NCBI GenBank assembly: GCA_963777625.1
Contig: CAVZRO010000033.1
Location: 96,479 to 160,478, forward strand
Source: DATDIC01 sp963777625
GTDB taxonomy: Bacteria; Pseudomonadota; Alphaproteobacteria; Acetobacterales; Acetobacteraceae
DNA length: 64,000 bases
Direction of reading: 5' to 3'
Position numbers and translations under genes: made by a program. Shown here piece by piece: positions 29,254 to 39,490 of this stretch. Under the pieces are notes generated by a model, which ran no database searches, had not been told where the DNA came from, and saw only the letters and a program-made list of their open reading frames with translations. Position 1 is the first letter of the stretch. Every line of letters begins with the position of its first letter.

Positions 29254-29283
29254 TTGCGTGGCAGGTCTGATTAACTGTAGGAT
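29254..29283 (+). promoter_or_regulatory. Candidate sigma-70 promoter for the M20/hydratase/dioxygenase operon
   Basis: TTGCGT (29254-29259), an 18-base spacer, then TAGGAT (29278-29283) sit 69 bases upstream of the M20 ATG. Matches are partial (TTG and TA...T), so this is tentative. The 210-bp region is shared with the divergent GntR gene; operators are expected here but no clear palindrome was identified. Confidence 0.3.
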
Positions 29284-29352
29284 GACCGAACCTCCTGAGG
29301 ATGGCTCCCGACCTGTCTTGGTCGAATCAATCGCGAGCAGAAGGAACAGGAC

Positions 29353-30628
29353 ATGACATCCGACCTCCGCCGGAGCGTGCTCGGCCAGATCGAGGTGGAT
29401 ACCGACAAGGCGATCAAGTTCCTTCAGCGGATGGTTTCGATCCCCAGCGTGACCGGCGATGAGGCCGGCATCCAGCGCTTTCTCGCCGATTACATGAACG
29501 GGATGGGGCTGACCGTGGACCAGTGGGAAACCGACTGGGAACAGCTTAAGAAACATCCGGGATACCGCCCGGTCGATCGCGGCTATGAAGGACGGCCCAA
29601 CATCGTCGCTACATGGAAAGGTTCGGGCGGCGGCCGGTCGCTGCTGCTGAACGGCCATTCCGACGTGATCCCGGTCGGCAACGGCGAAGGATGGAGCGAC
29701 AATCCCTGGTCGGGTGCGATCAAGGACGGCCGCATCTACGGGCGCGGCGCCGCCGACATGAAAAGCGGCGTGGCCAGCCATATCATGGCAGTCGCCAGCC
29801 TGACAGCGCTCGGCGTGAAGCCAAAGGGCGACGTCTACATCAACATCGTCATCGACGAGGAGGTCAGCGGCCACGGCACGCTGGACACCGTGATCCGCGG
29901 CTACAAGGCCGACGCCGGCATCTCCGGCGAGACCAGCGATCTGGCGATCCAGCCGGCCTGCATCGGCCGCACCTGGTTCGAGATCGAGATCAACGGCAAG
30001 GCCGCGGGAATCCAGCGGCGCTACGAAGGTGTCAGCGGCATCGAGCTCGGCTACAAGATTGCCAAGGCGGTGGCGGCGCTGGAAGCCGAACGTGTGGCCA
30101 CGGTCAAGCATCCGCTCTATCCTAGCGCGATCGACGCCATCCCCTGTGCGATCGGCAGCTTCCAGGCCGGCAACTACCCCAGCGCCTTCCCAGCCACCTG
30201 TCTGCTCAAGGGCAGCATCGCCACGGTCCCGGGAGAGGACCATGAAGGCGTCAAGCTGCGGCTGGTCGATTGGATCTCCCGCGCTGCGGCGGAAGACCCG
30301 TGGATGAAGCTGCACCCGCCGAAAGTCCGTTTCGTCGGCTACGATGCACAGGCATCGGAGATACCCCGCGGTCACCCGATCACCGAAACGGTGTCCAAAG
30401 CGTACCGGGAGGTCACCGGACGTGACCCGGGGATCAGCGGCCGTCAGGGCGCGGCCGATACCAGATTCCTGAACCAGTACCGGCAACACGCCGACCGTGA
30501 TCTTCGGTCCAGGATCGACCGCCATCATGCATTCCGACGACGAGTACGTGGCGATCGACGACTACATCACCGCCATCAAAGTGATGGCTCTCAGCATCTG
30601 CGACTGGTGCGGAACCCAGATGGCCTAG
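29353..30628 (+). pseudogene. M20-family metallohydrolase (ArgE/DapE type), frameshifted near the C-terminus
   Basis: This is a zinc-dependent deacylase or peptidase. Metal ligands are seen as H102 (NGHSDVIP), D135 (RGAADMKSG), E170 with catalytic E169 (IDEEVSG) and E193 (GETSD). After ADTRFLNQY one extra C at 30480-30481 shifts the frame; restored, the protein continues GNTPTVIFGPGSTAIMHSDD with the last His ligand and stops at 30626-30628 (about 424 residues). Read as is, the frame runs on to 30729 into the next gene. The start has an AGGAAC site. Its substrate (N-acyl amino acid, oxamate-like amide or peptide) is unknown. Confidence 0.85.
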
Positions 30629-30667
30629 CGGACGAAGCAGCGCGGCCACAGGCAGACAGGAGATCCG

Positions 30668-31454
30668 ATGCAGCAAGATCTGGTGGTGCTGGAACGCTCG
30701 GGCCGCATCGCCACCATCCGGCTCAATAACCCGCCGGTGAATGCCGCCTCGCTCGCCCTGCTGGAGGCGCTGCATCGCGCACTCGATGACATCGAGGCGG
30801 ACACCGCCATACGATGCGTCATCCTGACCAGTACCGGGGAGAAGGCGTTCTGTGCCGGCGCCGATCTGCGCGACGAAGCCCGGCTGCGCGATCCGGCGGC
30901 GAGCGCTGCGTTCCGCGCCCTGGGCCGCCGCACGCTGCACCGCATTGAGTTCCTGCCGCAAACCGATTGTAGCAGCGATCCACGGCTATTGCATCGGCGG
31001 CGGCACCGCGATCGGCTGGGCCTGCGACATAAGGATCGCCGCCGACAACACCTTGTTCCGTGCCGGCGATGCCTATCTCGGCATCATCCCAAGCTGGGGG
31101 ATGGGACTTCACCGCCTGCCGCGACTGCTGGGACGGTCGCGGGCGTTGGACATTCTTGTGCTGGGCGGGGATTTCGGCGCCCAGCATGCCTACGAGCTCG
31201 GCCTGGTCACCAAGGTCGTGCCGCGCGCCGCACTGATGGAGGAGGCGGTCCGCGCCGCCAGCCGGATCGCCACCGCATCGCCCAACGCCATGCTGGCGAT
31301 CCGCCAGGCAGTAAGTTTCAACCTTCGCCATGACTGGGACGAGATGGCGGAGTACGAGGAAGAACTCAGCCGATCCGTGTTCGCGCACCCGGACGCGGCT
31401 GAAGGGATGGCGGCCATGCTGGAAAAACGGACGCCGGATTTCCGCGACCTGTAA
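30668..31454 (+). pseudogene. Enoyl-CoA hydratase/isomerase family protein, frameshifted
   Basis: A crotonase-fold protein of about 261 residues when restored. The first half (IATIRLNNPPVNAASLALLE, FCAGADLRDEARL) runs to HRIEFLP, then the frame changes to KPIVAAIHGYCIGGGTAIGW and on to RTPDFRDL. One extra C around 30959 explains it. The two crotonase oxyanion segments (CAGADL and HGYCIGGG) are split between the two frames. The gene is 39 bases after the M20 gene and 19 before the dioxygenase gene, in one operon. Confidence 0.85.
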
Positions 31455-31473
31455 TCGCGCCGGAGGGGGGACT

Positions 31474-32509
31474 ATGTCGGACTCGATCCACACACAGCCG
31501 GTAACACATCCATCGGCATGGTTCGGACGTGACCTTGTCAACGACCCGACCTGGTTGGTGCATCTTGACCGGAACGATCTGGCGGATATCGCCGCCGCGG
31601 TTCGCAACGTCAGGGCGCAGGGCCTGAGCCTGGGGCAGGTCGGACGCAGCAGCTTTCCGCTCCCCACCCTCGCCCCGAAGCTTGCGCGGTGGCTGGAAGA
31701 AATCCGCAGCGGGCCGCGGCTTCGTCGTGGTGCGCGGCCTGGATACGGGCGATTACAGCGACGAGGATGTCGGGCTGATCTTCTGGGGCATCGGCTGCTA
31801 TCTCGGCGTCCCCGTCACCCAGAACCCGCACGGCGACCTGCTGGGGCATGTCTATGATCATGGCCGCCGCTACGGCGATATCGATGTGCGCGGCTACGAA
31901 ACCAATGCGCATCTGCCGTTTCACAGCGACAGTTGTGATCTCGTCGGCCTGTTGTGCCTGCGACGTGCGCAGAGCGGCGGCCTGAGCAGCATTGTCAGCT
32001 CAGTCACGCTGCATAACGAGATTCAGCGCCAGCATCCGGAATACCTGGCGCCGCTGTACAAGGGCTTCCATTACATCAAGCGCGAGGCAGCGCTGACCGA
32101 CGATCCGATCACCTCGTACCGGCTTCCGGTGTTCGGCGCGAAGGACGGTTATGTCAGCGCCCGGCTGGTCCGCAACCAGATCAACGCCGCGTGCGAGAAA
32201 TCCGGCAAGCCGCTCGAACCGCTGGAACAGGCGTCGCTCGATTTCCTGGATAGCCTCGCCTACGACCCCGAAATCCATCTCGATATGGATCTGCAGGTCG
32301 GCGACATGCAGCTCTGCAATAACTATACAATTCTGCATTCCCGCACCGGGTTCCAGGATTATCCCGAACCGGAGCGCCGGCGTCACATGATCCGGCTGTG
32401 GCTGACGTTCCGGGAACGGCGGCCGCTGGCGGATGCCTTCCCGCCGCATAACGGTTACGGCCAGAACGAAATCGCCGAAGTGGCATTCCGATCCTCGGCC
32501 GCGGCGTGA
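31474..32509 (+). pseudogene. TauD/TfdA-family Fe(II)/2-oxoglutarate dioxygenase, frameshifted
   Basis: Restored, this is a 344-residue non-haem iron dioxygenase. Fe ligands are H150 and D152 (LPFHSDSCDL) and H288 (ILHSRTGF). The N-terminal 80 residues (from ATG 31474, preceded by GGAGGGGGG) read in one frame up to EEIRSG; the rest (RGFVVVRGLDTGDY onward) reads in another. One extra C at 31713-31715 (GGGCCGCGG for GGGCGCGG) explains it. The stop overlaps the next gene's GTG (GTGA). It probably oxidises a carboxylated or amino compound, but the substrate is unknown. Confidence 0.85.
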
Positions 32510-34617
32510 GCTCTCTGCCCGCCGCCGTTTCGCGCCTTTCGGTCCGGGAGATCCTGCAGCCCCGGTCCGTCGCCGTGTTCGGTGCGTCCGAGGACCGTGA
32601 CAAGTTCGGCGGCCGCATCATGCACTTCCTGATCCGGCACGGTTTCACCGGACAGATCGTGCCGATCAACCTGCGACGGCCGCAGATCCTCGGACGAGCC
32701 GCATACGCGTCGCTTGCCGATGCGCCGATCAAGCCAGAGGTCGCAATCCTTGCGGTTCCGGTGAACCACCTGCTGGCGGCCATCGAGCAATGCGCGGCCG
32801 CCGGCGTCGGCTGCTGCGTGATCATCGCGACCGGATTTGCCGAAGCCAATGAAGCCGGCGCCGCACTGCAGCAGCGCATACTCGACATCGCGCTGCCGGT
32901 CGGCATGCGGATCGTCGGGCCGAACTGCATGGGGCTGATCAATCCGGGATGGCGGCTGGCGCTCTGTTCGTCCGTCGTGCTCGATACCAGCGAGCTGCTG
33001 CATGGCCGCATCGGCTTGATCAGCCAGAGCGGCGCGCTGATGGTGTCGCTGTTCGATCGGGCGGTGTCGGAGGGCATTGGATTCAGCGCCTGCGTATCGC
33101 TCGGCAACCAGTCGGACCTGGAGATCTGCGACTTCCTGGAATATTTCATCGACGATCCCGCCACCGACGCGCTCTGTGTCTATATCGAGGGATTGCAGGA
33201 CCCCGCCCGCTTCGTCCGCGCGGCGGCGGCTTGCCGGCGTGCCGGGAAGCCGATGGTGGTGGTCAAGACCGGCAAGACGACCGATGGCGTGCGCGCGGCG
33301 CGTTCCCACACGGCAAGCCTGGCCGGCGATTACGACGCATTCGCCGCGATATGCCGTGCGCATGGTGTCGTCCTGGCGGACGATCCGGTATCAATGGTGC
33401 GGATTGCCGATCTGCTGATCCGCACGCCGCTTCCCCAGACGGACGGGATCGGGATCCTGTCCGGCTCCGGCGGCGGCACCGGCCTGATGGTGGATCGGGT
33501 GGTCGGCGCGGGCCTACGCCTGGCGCGTCTGTCGCAGCCTGTACGCGCCACCCTGGGCGAACTGCTGCTGCCGCCGCAAGCGGACAATCCGATCGATCTC
33601 GGCGGCCGCCTGCCCTCGCAGCCGGACGACATCGCCGCGCCGGCCATGCGCACCCTGGCATCCGATCCCGATGTCGGGCTGTTGCTGCTGTATCTTACGT
33701 CAATGCCGTTTTTCGAAGCACGTGCACGCATCCTGGCGCAAACCGCACTCGAGTCAGGCAAGCCCGTCATCGCCGTGATGCTGCCCGGCCCGGCCGCGGA
33801 TCGCCCGCGTTCTGTCCTGCGGGAACTCGGCTGCCCGTATTTTGATTCCACAGACGACATGCTGGCAGCCTTGCGGGGCGTGTTCGAGTACCGTGCCGGC
33901 CTGGCAGTTCCGACGACACGCCCAGAGCGCCCGGCCGGCCTGCCGCCCGAACTTCCGTCCGTGAACGACGTGCCGGAACTCGTTGGCGCGTACGGGATCG
34001 CGGTGCCGCTCGCCGTCGCCTGCGCGACGTCGCAGCAAGCCGTGGCAGCCGCTGCATCAATCGGCTTTCCCGTCGTGCTGAAGGGCCAGGTTAGCGGGGT
34101 AAGCCATAAGACTGAGCTGCAGGCGGTCAAAACCGGCCTGGGCGACGCAGCGGCGGTCAACGCCGCCTGGAACGACATTGCCAAATCCATCGCGCGGCAC
34201 GGTCTGGCAGACGCGTTCACCGGCTGCCTGGTGCAGGAACAGGCCGCGCCGGGACTGGAGCTGATCCTGTCCATCCGGAACGACCCCCAATTCGGCCCGT
34301 TCGTGCTGGTGGGCGCCGGCGGCACGCTGGTCGAACTGCTGCACGACGTGGCATCAGCACCGGCGCCGGTGTCGCGCTCGGATGCGACACGATTGGTCCA
34401 GGGCTTGCGTTGTGCCAGGCTGCTGGGTCCCTGGCGCGGCGGGCCACCACGCGACCTCGAAGCCATCATCGATTCGCTCGAAAGGCTGAGCTGGCTAGCG
34501 CACGATCTGGGCAAGCGCCTAGTGGACCTGGAGATCAACCCGCTGATCGCGGGAGCGACCGGCGTGGGTGTACGTGCCGTGGACATACGCGCGGAGTGGG
34601 CGGAGTTATCATCATGA
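32506..34617 (+). CDS. ADP-forming acyl-CoA ligase (acetyl-CoA synthetase family)
   Basis: An intact 703-residue paralogue of the frameshifted ligase at 9883-11975. The CoA-binding domain starts SVAVFGASEDRDKFGG; the phospho-histidine is H268 (ARSHTASLAGD); the ATP-grasp part (about 480-700) includes GFPVVLKGQVSGVSHKTELQ and DLEINPLIAG. GTG start overlapping the dioxygenase stop and an ATGA overlap with the next gene show tight coupling to a dioxygenase and a binding protein. It would generate a CoA thioester from the product of the pathway. Confidence 0.9.
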   Translation: MSSLPAAVSRLSVREILQPRSVAVFGASEDRDKFGGRIMHFLIRHGFTGQIVPINLRRPQILGRAAYASLADAPIKPEVAILAVPVNHLLAAIEQCAAAGVGCCVIIATGFAEANEAGAALQQRILDIALPVGMRIVGPNCMGLINPGWRLALCSSVVLDTSELLHGRIGLISQSGALMVSLFDRAVSEGIGFSACVSLGNQSDLEICDFLEYFIDDPATDALCVYIEGLQDPARFVRAAAACRRAGKPMVVVKTGKTTDGVRAARSHTASLAGDYDAFAAICRAHGVVLADDPVSMVRIADLLIRTPLPQTDGIGILSGSGGGTGLMVDRVVGAGLRLARLSQPVRATLGELLLPPQADNPIDLGGRLPSQPDDIAAPAMRTLASDPDVGLLLLYLTSMPFFEARARILAQTALESGKPVIAVMLPGPAADRPRSVLRELGCPYFDSTDDMLAALRGVFEYRAGLAVPTTRPERPAGLPPELPSVNDVPELVGAYGIAVPLAVACATSQQAVAAAASIGFPVVLKGQVSGVSHKTELQAVKTGLGDAAAVNAAWNDIAKSIARHGLADAFTGCLVQEQAAPGLELILSIRNDPQFGPFVLVGAGGTLVELLHDVASAPAPVSRSDATRLVQGLRCARLLGPWRGGPPRDLEAIIDSLERLSWLAHDLGKRLVDLEINPLIAGATGVGVRAVDIRAEWAELSS

Positions 34618-35486
34618 AACGATATAGTTTCGTTGCCTTCCTTGTCGCCGCGCTGGCGGTGGTGAGCGGACCGGCTGCGCACGCGCAAAGCGCTTGCACG
34701 CCAAAGCTGGGGCAACCGCCGCTAGTGCGCACCGGGGCGCTGATCGCGGCGATCAACCCGACCGTAGCCCCGATCCAATATGTCGATGACAGCGGCAACA
34801 TCATCGGTCTCGATGTCGATCTGGGCAATGAGATCGCAAAGCGGCTGTGCCTGAAGATGGTGTTTCAGAGCACGCAATTCGCGACGATGATCCCGCTTCT
34901 GAAGGAAGGCCGGATCGACATGATCAATTCCTTCATGTTCTACACGCCGGAGCGCGCCGCGCAGGTGCTGATGGTGCCCTACGGTGCCTCGACGATGTCG
35001 ATCGTGGTGCCGAAGACAAACACCGACGCCATCTCCGGCCCGGAATATTTCTCCGGCAAAAGCTTCGGCGTGGAGTTGGGCACGGTCGATTTAAGGGACG
35101 CGCAGGCCGCCAGCGCGGCATTGGAGAAGGCCGGCAAGCCGCCGATCACTATCCGGACCTTCGACACCTATGCCAATGTGCTGCAGGCGCTCTCGGCCGG
35201 ACAGGTTGATGGTGCGTTCATCGGCACCGAGGAGTCATTCTACTACCGCAAGAAGGGCGTGAACTTCTTCCGCATTGCCCTGACCGGCTATGACCCGCAC
35301 GCCGAGGCGCTTGCCTTCAAGGACCCTGCCCTGGCCGATGCCGTCGTGGCTGTGATGAACGAAATGCACACCGACGGAACCTTCGACAAAATCTTCAAGC
35401 CTTATGGGCACTGCGTGCTGCCGGGCCCTTACAAGGTAATGTCGGGCCCGCTGCCGACGCCGGACTGCCCGGCACAAGCGCCATAA
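34614..35486 (+). CDS. Polar amino-acid ABC transporter substrate-binding protein
   Basis: 290 residues of binding-protein family 3. The signal peptide ends near AAHAQ (residue 24). It shows VDDSGNIIGLDVDLGNEIAK and GRIDMINSFMFYTPERAAQV, typical of the family, plus three cysteines (ACTP, RLCLK, CVLPGP/DCP region) that could form disulfides. The gene overlaps the ligase stop (ATGA) and ends five bases before the converging monooxygenase gene. The only nearby permease and ATPase without a binding protein are at 37.9-39.5 kb, so it likely works with them. Confidence 0.88.
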   Translation: MKRYSFVAFLVAALAVVSGPAAHAQSACTPKLGQPPLVRTGALIAAINPTVAPIQYVDDSGNIIGLDVDLGNEIAKRLCLKMVFQSTQFATMIPLLKEGRIDMINSFMFYTPERAAQVLMVPYGASTMSIVVPKTNTDAISGPEYFSGKSFGVELGTVDLRDAQAASAALEKAGKPPITIRTFDTYANVLQALSAGQVDGAFIGTEESFYYRKKGVNFFRIALTGYDPHAEALAFKDPALADAVVAVMNEMHTDGTFDKIFKPYGHCVLPGPYKVMSGPLPTPDCPAQAP

Positions 35487-35491
35487 GCTCT

Positions 35492-36814
35492 TCAGCGCCG
35501 GCGCGGATATGAAAGGCCGAGATGGTCCCGCAGCATTGAACCCGCATACTCGGTTCTGAACAGGCCCCGGCGCTGCAACACCGGCACCACCTGTTCAACG
35601 AACACCGTCAGCTCGTCCGGGAACCAGGCTGGCATGATGTTAAATCCGTCGCATGCGCCAGATTCCAGCCAGAGCTGCATATAATCGGCCAGCCCCTCCA
35701 CGGTGCCGACGAATGTCCCGTGCGAACGCGACTTGGCCACAAGATTGGCGCACGCATGCACGGTCAGGCCCTCACGGTCCGCGCGGTCGAGCAGGCTGAT
35801 CACCCGCGGTGTGAAGGACCCGCCCGAGGCGCGTATATCGCCGGTCGGCAGCTTCGCCTCCAGCGCATAGTCATACAGGCGGAACTGCATCTGCTCGCTC
35901 AACATCCATACGCCGACCGCGGGCAGAATGAGCTCGTCGAGCTCGGCCTCCTTGCGTCTTGCCTCCTGCTCCGTCGAGGCGACGATCGGCGACAGCCCGG
36001 GCAATACCGTCAGTTCGTCGGGGCAGCGGCCGTACTCCGCCATCCGCCGCCTGACGGTATCGCGAAACACGCGCGCCTCATCGAGCTTGCTTTGCGCGGC
36101 GAAGATCGTTTCCGCCACCATCGCCGCAAACTCAATTCCTGCCGGCGACCCGCCCGCCTGCACCAGCACCGGCCAGCCCTGCGGCGGACGCGGCAGCCCC
36201 AATGCGCCCTGGACCGAGAAGAACCGACCATCATGCTCGATCGGATGGATGCGCGCCGGATCGGCGAACAGACCGCGCGCGCGGTCGGCGATCAGCGCAT
36301 CATCGTCCCAGCTATCCCACAGGGCGATGCAGATATCGACGAACTCCTTTGCCCGCTCGTAGCGTAGCGTCTTCTCCATGTGGCTCTTTTGCCCGAAATT
36401 ATAGGCCGCATCGTCATTCGCGGTGGTGATGATGTTCCATCCCGCCCGGCCATTGCTGATATGATCGAGGGACGCAAAGCGCTCGGCTATGTAATAGGGC
36501 TCGTTGTAGGTCGTTGACAGCGTCGCGATCAGTCCCAGGCACTCGGTCACTGCTGAAATCGCCGAGGTGATCGAGATCGAATTGATGTTATTGAGCCCGC
36601 CCTCGCGCACAACGCGGCCGTCTTTCTCACGGGCCGCGAGCATGTCGCCCACGAAGAACAGGTCGAACTTGCCGCGTTCGGCGATCTGCGCTGCCGTGCG
36701 ATAGAAGTCCATCCCGGCAATCCCGCGCGGATCCACGGCAGGATGCCGCCAGCTCGCGATGTGATGGCCCGCTGGATAAATGAAAAGGCCAAGATGCATC
36801 TGCGACCTGGTCAA
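35492..36814 (-). CDS. LLM-class flavin-dependent monooxygenase, NtaA/SnaA/DszA type
   Basis: 440 residues. The N-terminus HLGLFIYPAGHHIASWRHP, RAGWNIITTANDDAAYNFG and the WPVLVQAGGSPAG segments are diagnostic of two-component FMNH2-dependent monooxygenases (NtaA, DszA, SnaA). These need a separate flavin reductase, which is not visible in the window. Its ATG overlaps the stop of the second monooxygenase gene, and both follow ATPase and permease genes in one operon. Likely substrates are C-S, C-N or chelator-like compounds. Confidence 0.87.
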   Translation of the reverse strand: MTRSQMHLGLFIYPAGHHIASWRHPAVDPRGIAGMDFYRTAAQIAERGKFDLFFVGDMLAAREKDGRVVREGGLNNINSISITSAISAVTECLGLIATLSTTYNEPYYIAERFASLDHISNGRAGWNIITTANDDAAYNFGQKSHMEKTLRYERAKEFVDICIALWDSWDDDALIADRARGLFADPARIHPIEHDGRFFSVQGALGLPRPPQGWPVLVQAGGSPAGIEFAAMVAETIFAAQSKLDEARVFRDTVRRRMAEYGRCPDELTVLPGLSPIVASTEQEARRKEAELDELILPAVGVWMLSEQMQFRLYDYALEAKLPTGDIRASGGSFTPRVISLLDRADREGLTVHACANLVAKSRSHGTFVGTVEGLADYMQLWLESGACDGFNIMPAWFPDELTVFVEQVVPVLQRRGLFRTEYAGSMLRDHLGLSYPRRR

Positions 36815-37944
36815 CCCGAAATCTCCCTGTACTGGCTTGCCGGACGAGGCAATTCGAAATGGTCCCGCAGCGTGGCGCCGGTGTACTCAGCTCGGAACAG
36901 ACCCTGAGCACGCGCCAGCGGGATCACCGCATCGACAAGCAGGTTGACATCATGCGGCAACACGGCAGGGAGCAGGTTGAAACCATCGCAGGCACCCGCT
37001 CCGGACCATTTCGCGAACAACTCGACCAGCGCCGCCGGCGTGCCGACGAAGCGCGGTAGGGCGGACCCGGGTGCCACCAGGGAGTCGAGGCGTTCGGCGC
37101 GCTGACGGGCTTCCGCATCGGTGGGTGCAAGGACGATGCATAGATCGGCCAGCACGCGAAACGAACCTGGATCGCGGCCCTGCATGGCCGCCAGCCCGTG
37201 CAGATCTTTGTGACGGTCAGCCGCCTCCGCGACCGATCCGCCGCCGGTAAGGATAATGTCGGCGGTCGCCGCAACCAATCGGCGGCCGTCGGCGCTTGCA
37301 GGGTCGGACTGTATTAGAACGGGGTATCCCTGTGGCGGCCGAGGCACGTTCAGCGGCCCCCGGATCGTGAAGTACCTGCCGTGATGGTCGATCCGGTGTA
37401 CGCGGTCGGGGTCGACGAACATGCCGCTGGCCTTGTCCACCGCGAACGCTTCATCTTCCCAACTGTCCCACAGCTTTTCGACCGCAGCGATGAATTCGCC
37501 GGCCCGGTCGCAATAGTCGGACAGGGTCTCAGTGCCGGACGGCCGCCCGATGTGCGGTGCCAGCGCCTCCGTCCCGAACATGTGCACCAGCCAGGCGGAG
37601 CGCCCATACGACAGGTGATCCAGCGTCGCCAGCACACGGGCGACATGAAACGGTTCGGTGAAATCGACCGTCCAGCCCGCGGCCACGCCAATTCGGCTGG
37701 TCTTGGCGATCAGCGCTCCCGCCAGCGGCAATGGATCAAGCTGCATCGTGTTCGCCCGCCCGGGTCCGCCGACGTGCAAGGCGTCAGTCCGATGCCCCAG
37801 CAGGATTGCGTCCAGGCAGCCCCGTTCCGCCGCCTGGACGATCGGGTAAAGACCTGCGGCGCCTGGCGACGGCGGCAACCCGGATACCTGCCAGGAAGCC
37901 GGGTGGTAGCCGCTGCCGGCCAGCGACAAAGTAAGATGCAGCAT
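36811..37944 (-). CDS. LLM-class flavin-dependent monooxygenase, second copy
   Basis: 377 residues. Segments SGYHPASWQVSGLPPSPGA, LGHRTDALHVGG, RSAWLVHMFG and GYPVLIQSDPASADGRRL parallel the 440-residue neighbour but it lacks about 60 residues and is clearly diverged. Both end in related tails (RTEYAGSMLRDHLGL here versus RAEYTGATLRDHFEL), so they are paralogues. The start at 37944 lies four bases after the ATPase stop; an upstream in-frame ATG at 38100 falls inside the ATPase gene. Confidence 0.84.
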   Translation of the reverse strand: MLHLTLSLAGSGYHPASWQVSGLPPSPGAAGLYPIVQAAERGCLDAILLGHRTDALHVGGPGRANTMQLDPLPLAGALIAKTSRIGVAAGWTVDFTEPFHVARVLATLDHLSYGRSAWLVHMFGTEALAPHIGRPSGTETLSDYCDRAGEFIAAVEKLWDSWEDEAFAVDKASGMFVDPDRVHRIDHHGRYFTIRGPLNVPRPPQGYPVLIQSDPASADGRRLVAATADIILTGGGSVAEAADRHKDLHGLAAMQGRDPGSFRVLADLCIVLAPTDAEARQRAERLDSLVAPGSALPRFVGTPAALVELFAKWSGAGACDGFNLLPAVLPHDVNLLVDAVIPLARAQGLFRAEYTGATLRDHFELPRPASQYREISG

Positions 37945-37948
37945 CCGA

Positions 37949-38760
37949 TCAGACCTTGCCGGTGACCAGGCGCAGGAATTTCTGCGTGCGTTCGTTGCGC
38001 GGGTTGGCAACGAGCTCCTGCGGACGCCCCTGCTCGACGATCTCGCCGTCTTCCATGAACAGGATGCGGTCGGCCGCCTTGTTGGCGAACTGGATTTCAT
38101 GCGTAACGATGATCATCGTCATTCCCTGCCGGGTGAGGTCCAACATCACTTGCAGTACTTCGGCCACCATCTCCGGATCCAGCGCCGACGTGGGCTCATC
38201 GAACAGCATGACCTTGGGGTGCATCGCCAGGGAGCGGGCGATCGCAACGCGCTGCTGCTGGCCGCCGGAGAGCTGGTCCGGATAGAAATCCGCCTTGTCC
38301 TCCAGCGCCACCAACTCCAGCAGCCGCCGCGCCTCCTGGGCTGCTTCCTTCCTGGAATGCCGGAGCACCTGGACCGGGCCCGACATGATGTTTTCCAGCG
38401 CCGTCATGTGGCTGAACAGGTTGAACTGCTGAAACACCATCCCGACGTGACGCCGCTGCGCCGACAGCATCGAGTTCGGGCGCCGCGATCAATCCGCCGC
38501 CGTTGCCGGGGCGATAGCCGAGCAATGTCCCGTCGATCCTGACGCTGCCGCGATCCGGCACATCGAGACGATTGAGAGTGCGCAAGAAAGTGCTCTTGCC
38601 GCTGCCGCTCGGCCCGATGATGACGACGACCTCGCCCCGCGCGACCTTCGATATCGACGCCGCGCAGGACGTGATTGGGGCCGAAGAACTTGTGAATGCC
38701 CTTCGCCTCGACCATCCATTGCGCGGCGGTGCCACCGCCGGCCTCGTCACGTGGAATCAT
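37949..38760 (-). pseudogene. Amino-acid ABC transporter ATP-binding protein with two frameshifts
   Basis: A GlnQ-type ATPase of about 269 residues when restored. Frame one gives MVEAKGIHKFFGPNHVLRGV; one extra base at 38645-38646 (GAAGGTC for GAAGTC) moves to frame two with Walker A GPSGSGKSTFLRTL and LLGYRPGNGGG; one extra base at 38478-38480 (GCGCCCG for GCGCCG) moves to frame three with the Q-loop VFQQFNLFSHMTA, signature LSGGQQQRVAIARSLA, Walker B VMLFDEPTSALD and VTHEIQFA. The start ATG 38760 overlaps the permease by 14 bases; ATG 38715 is an alternative. Confidence 0.82.
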
Positions 38761-39490
38761 GCGACAGCACCGCTTCTGCAAGCTCCAGCTTCGCTGTTTC
38801 CGGAACCGGCCCGCGCGATCGCGCCGACGCGGTGACCGAGCGAGAGAAATGCGCCTCCAGCCGCTGCTGCACAAATCCCCAGAGGGTGGTCAGGACAAGG
38901 TAGTAGATCGCCGCAACGATGAAAATCTCCAGCACCTTGAACTGCACCTGGATCAGAAGCTCGGTGCGCCGCAGCAATTCTTCCATGGAAATGACAGACG
39001 CCAGTGACGAGGTCTTCATCAGCCCATTAAAGGAGTTTCCGAGCGGCGGTATGATGATGCGCAGAGCCTGCGGCATGACGACGACGCGCATTGTCGTGGT
39101 GCGGGTCATCCCTATGGACCGCGCCGCCTCGAACTGGCCGCGCGGAACGGCGGAAATGCCGGCGCGGATGATCTCTGCCAGATATGCGCCTTCGTTGACC
39201 CCAAGGCCCAGCAGCGCCGAGGCAAGCACGCCCAGCTTGATGCCAAGCTGCGGCAGGCCGGTGTAAATGATGATGAGCTGGACGAGCACCGGCGTGCCAC
39301 GGAACAACCACACGTAGAACGACGCCGGCTGGCGCAGCAGCGGATGGCGGGACATGCGCATCAGTGCCGCCGTCAGGCCGCACAGCAGTCCAATTCCCAT
39401 CGCGCCGATCGAGAGCCCGAGCGAGACGCCGGCTCCTTCAATCAGATACAGGCTATGGAGGTAATGGAAAAATGTGCTCCAGTCCCACAT
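38747..39490 (-). CDS. Amino-acid ABC transporter permease (HisM/GlnP family)
   Basis: 247 residues. About five membrane helices, the WLFRGTPVLVQLIIIYTGLP segment and the EAA loop ARSIGMTRTTTMRVVVMPQA identify a polar amino-acid permease. ATG 39490 is chosen for GGGAG eight bases upstream; ATG 39496, ATG 39505 or GTG 39511 would add a few residues. It is the only permease of this set, so it probably forms a homodimer. First gene of the operon permease-ATPase-monooxygenase-monooxygenase. Confidence 0.88.
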   Translation of the reverse strand: MWDWSTFFHYLHSLYLIEGAGVSLGLSIGAMGIGLLCGLTAALMRMSRHPLLRQPASFYVWLFRGTPVLVQLIIIYTGLPQLGIKLGVLASALLGLGVNEGAYLAEIIRAGISAVPRGQFEAARSIGMTRTTTMRVVVMPQALRIIIPPLGNSFNGLMKTSSLASVISMEELLRRTELLIQVQFKVLEIFIVAAIYYLVLTTLWGFVQQRLEAHFSRSVTASARSRGPVPETAKLELAEAVLSHDST

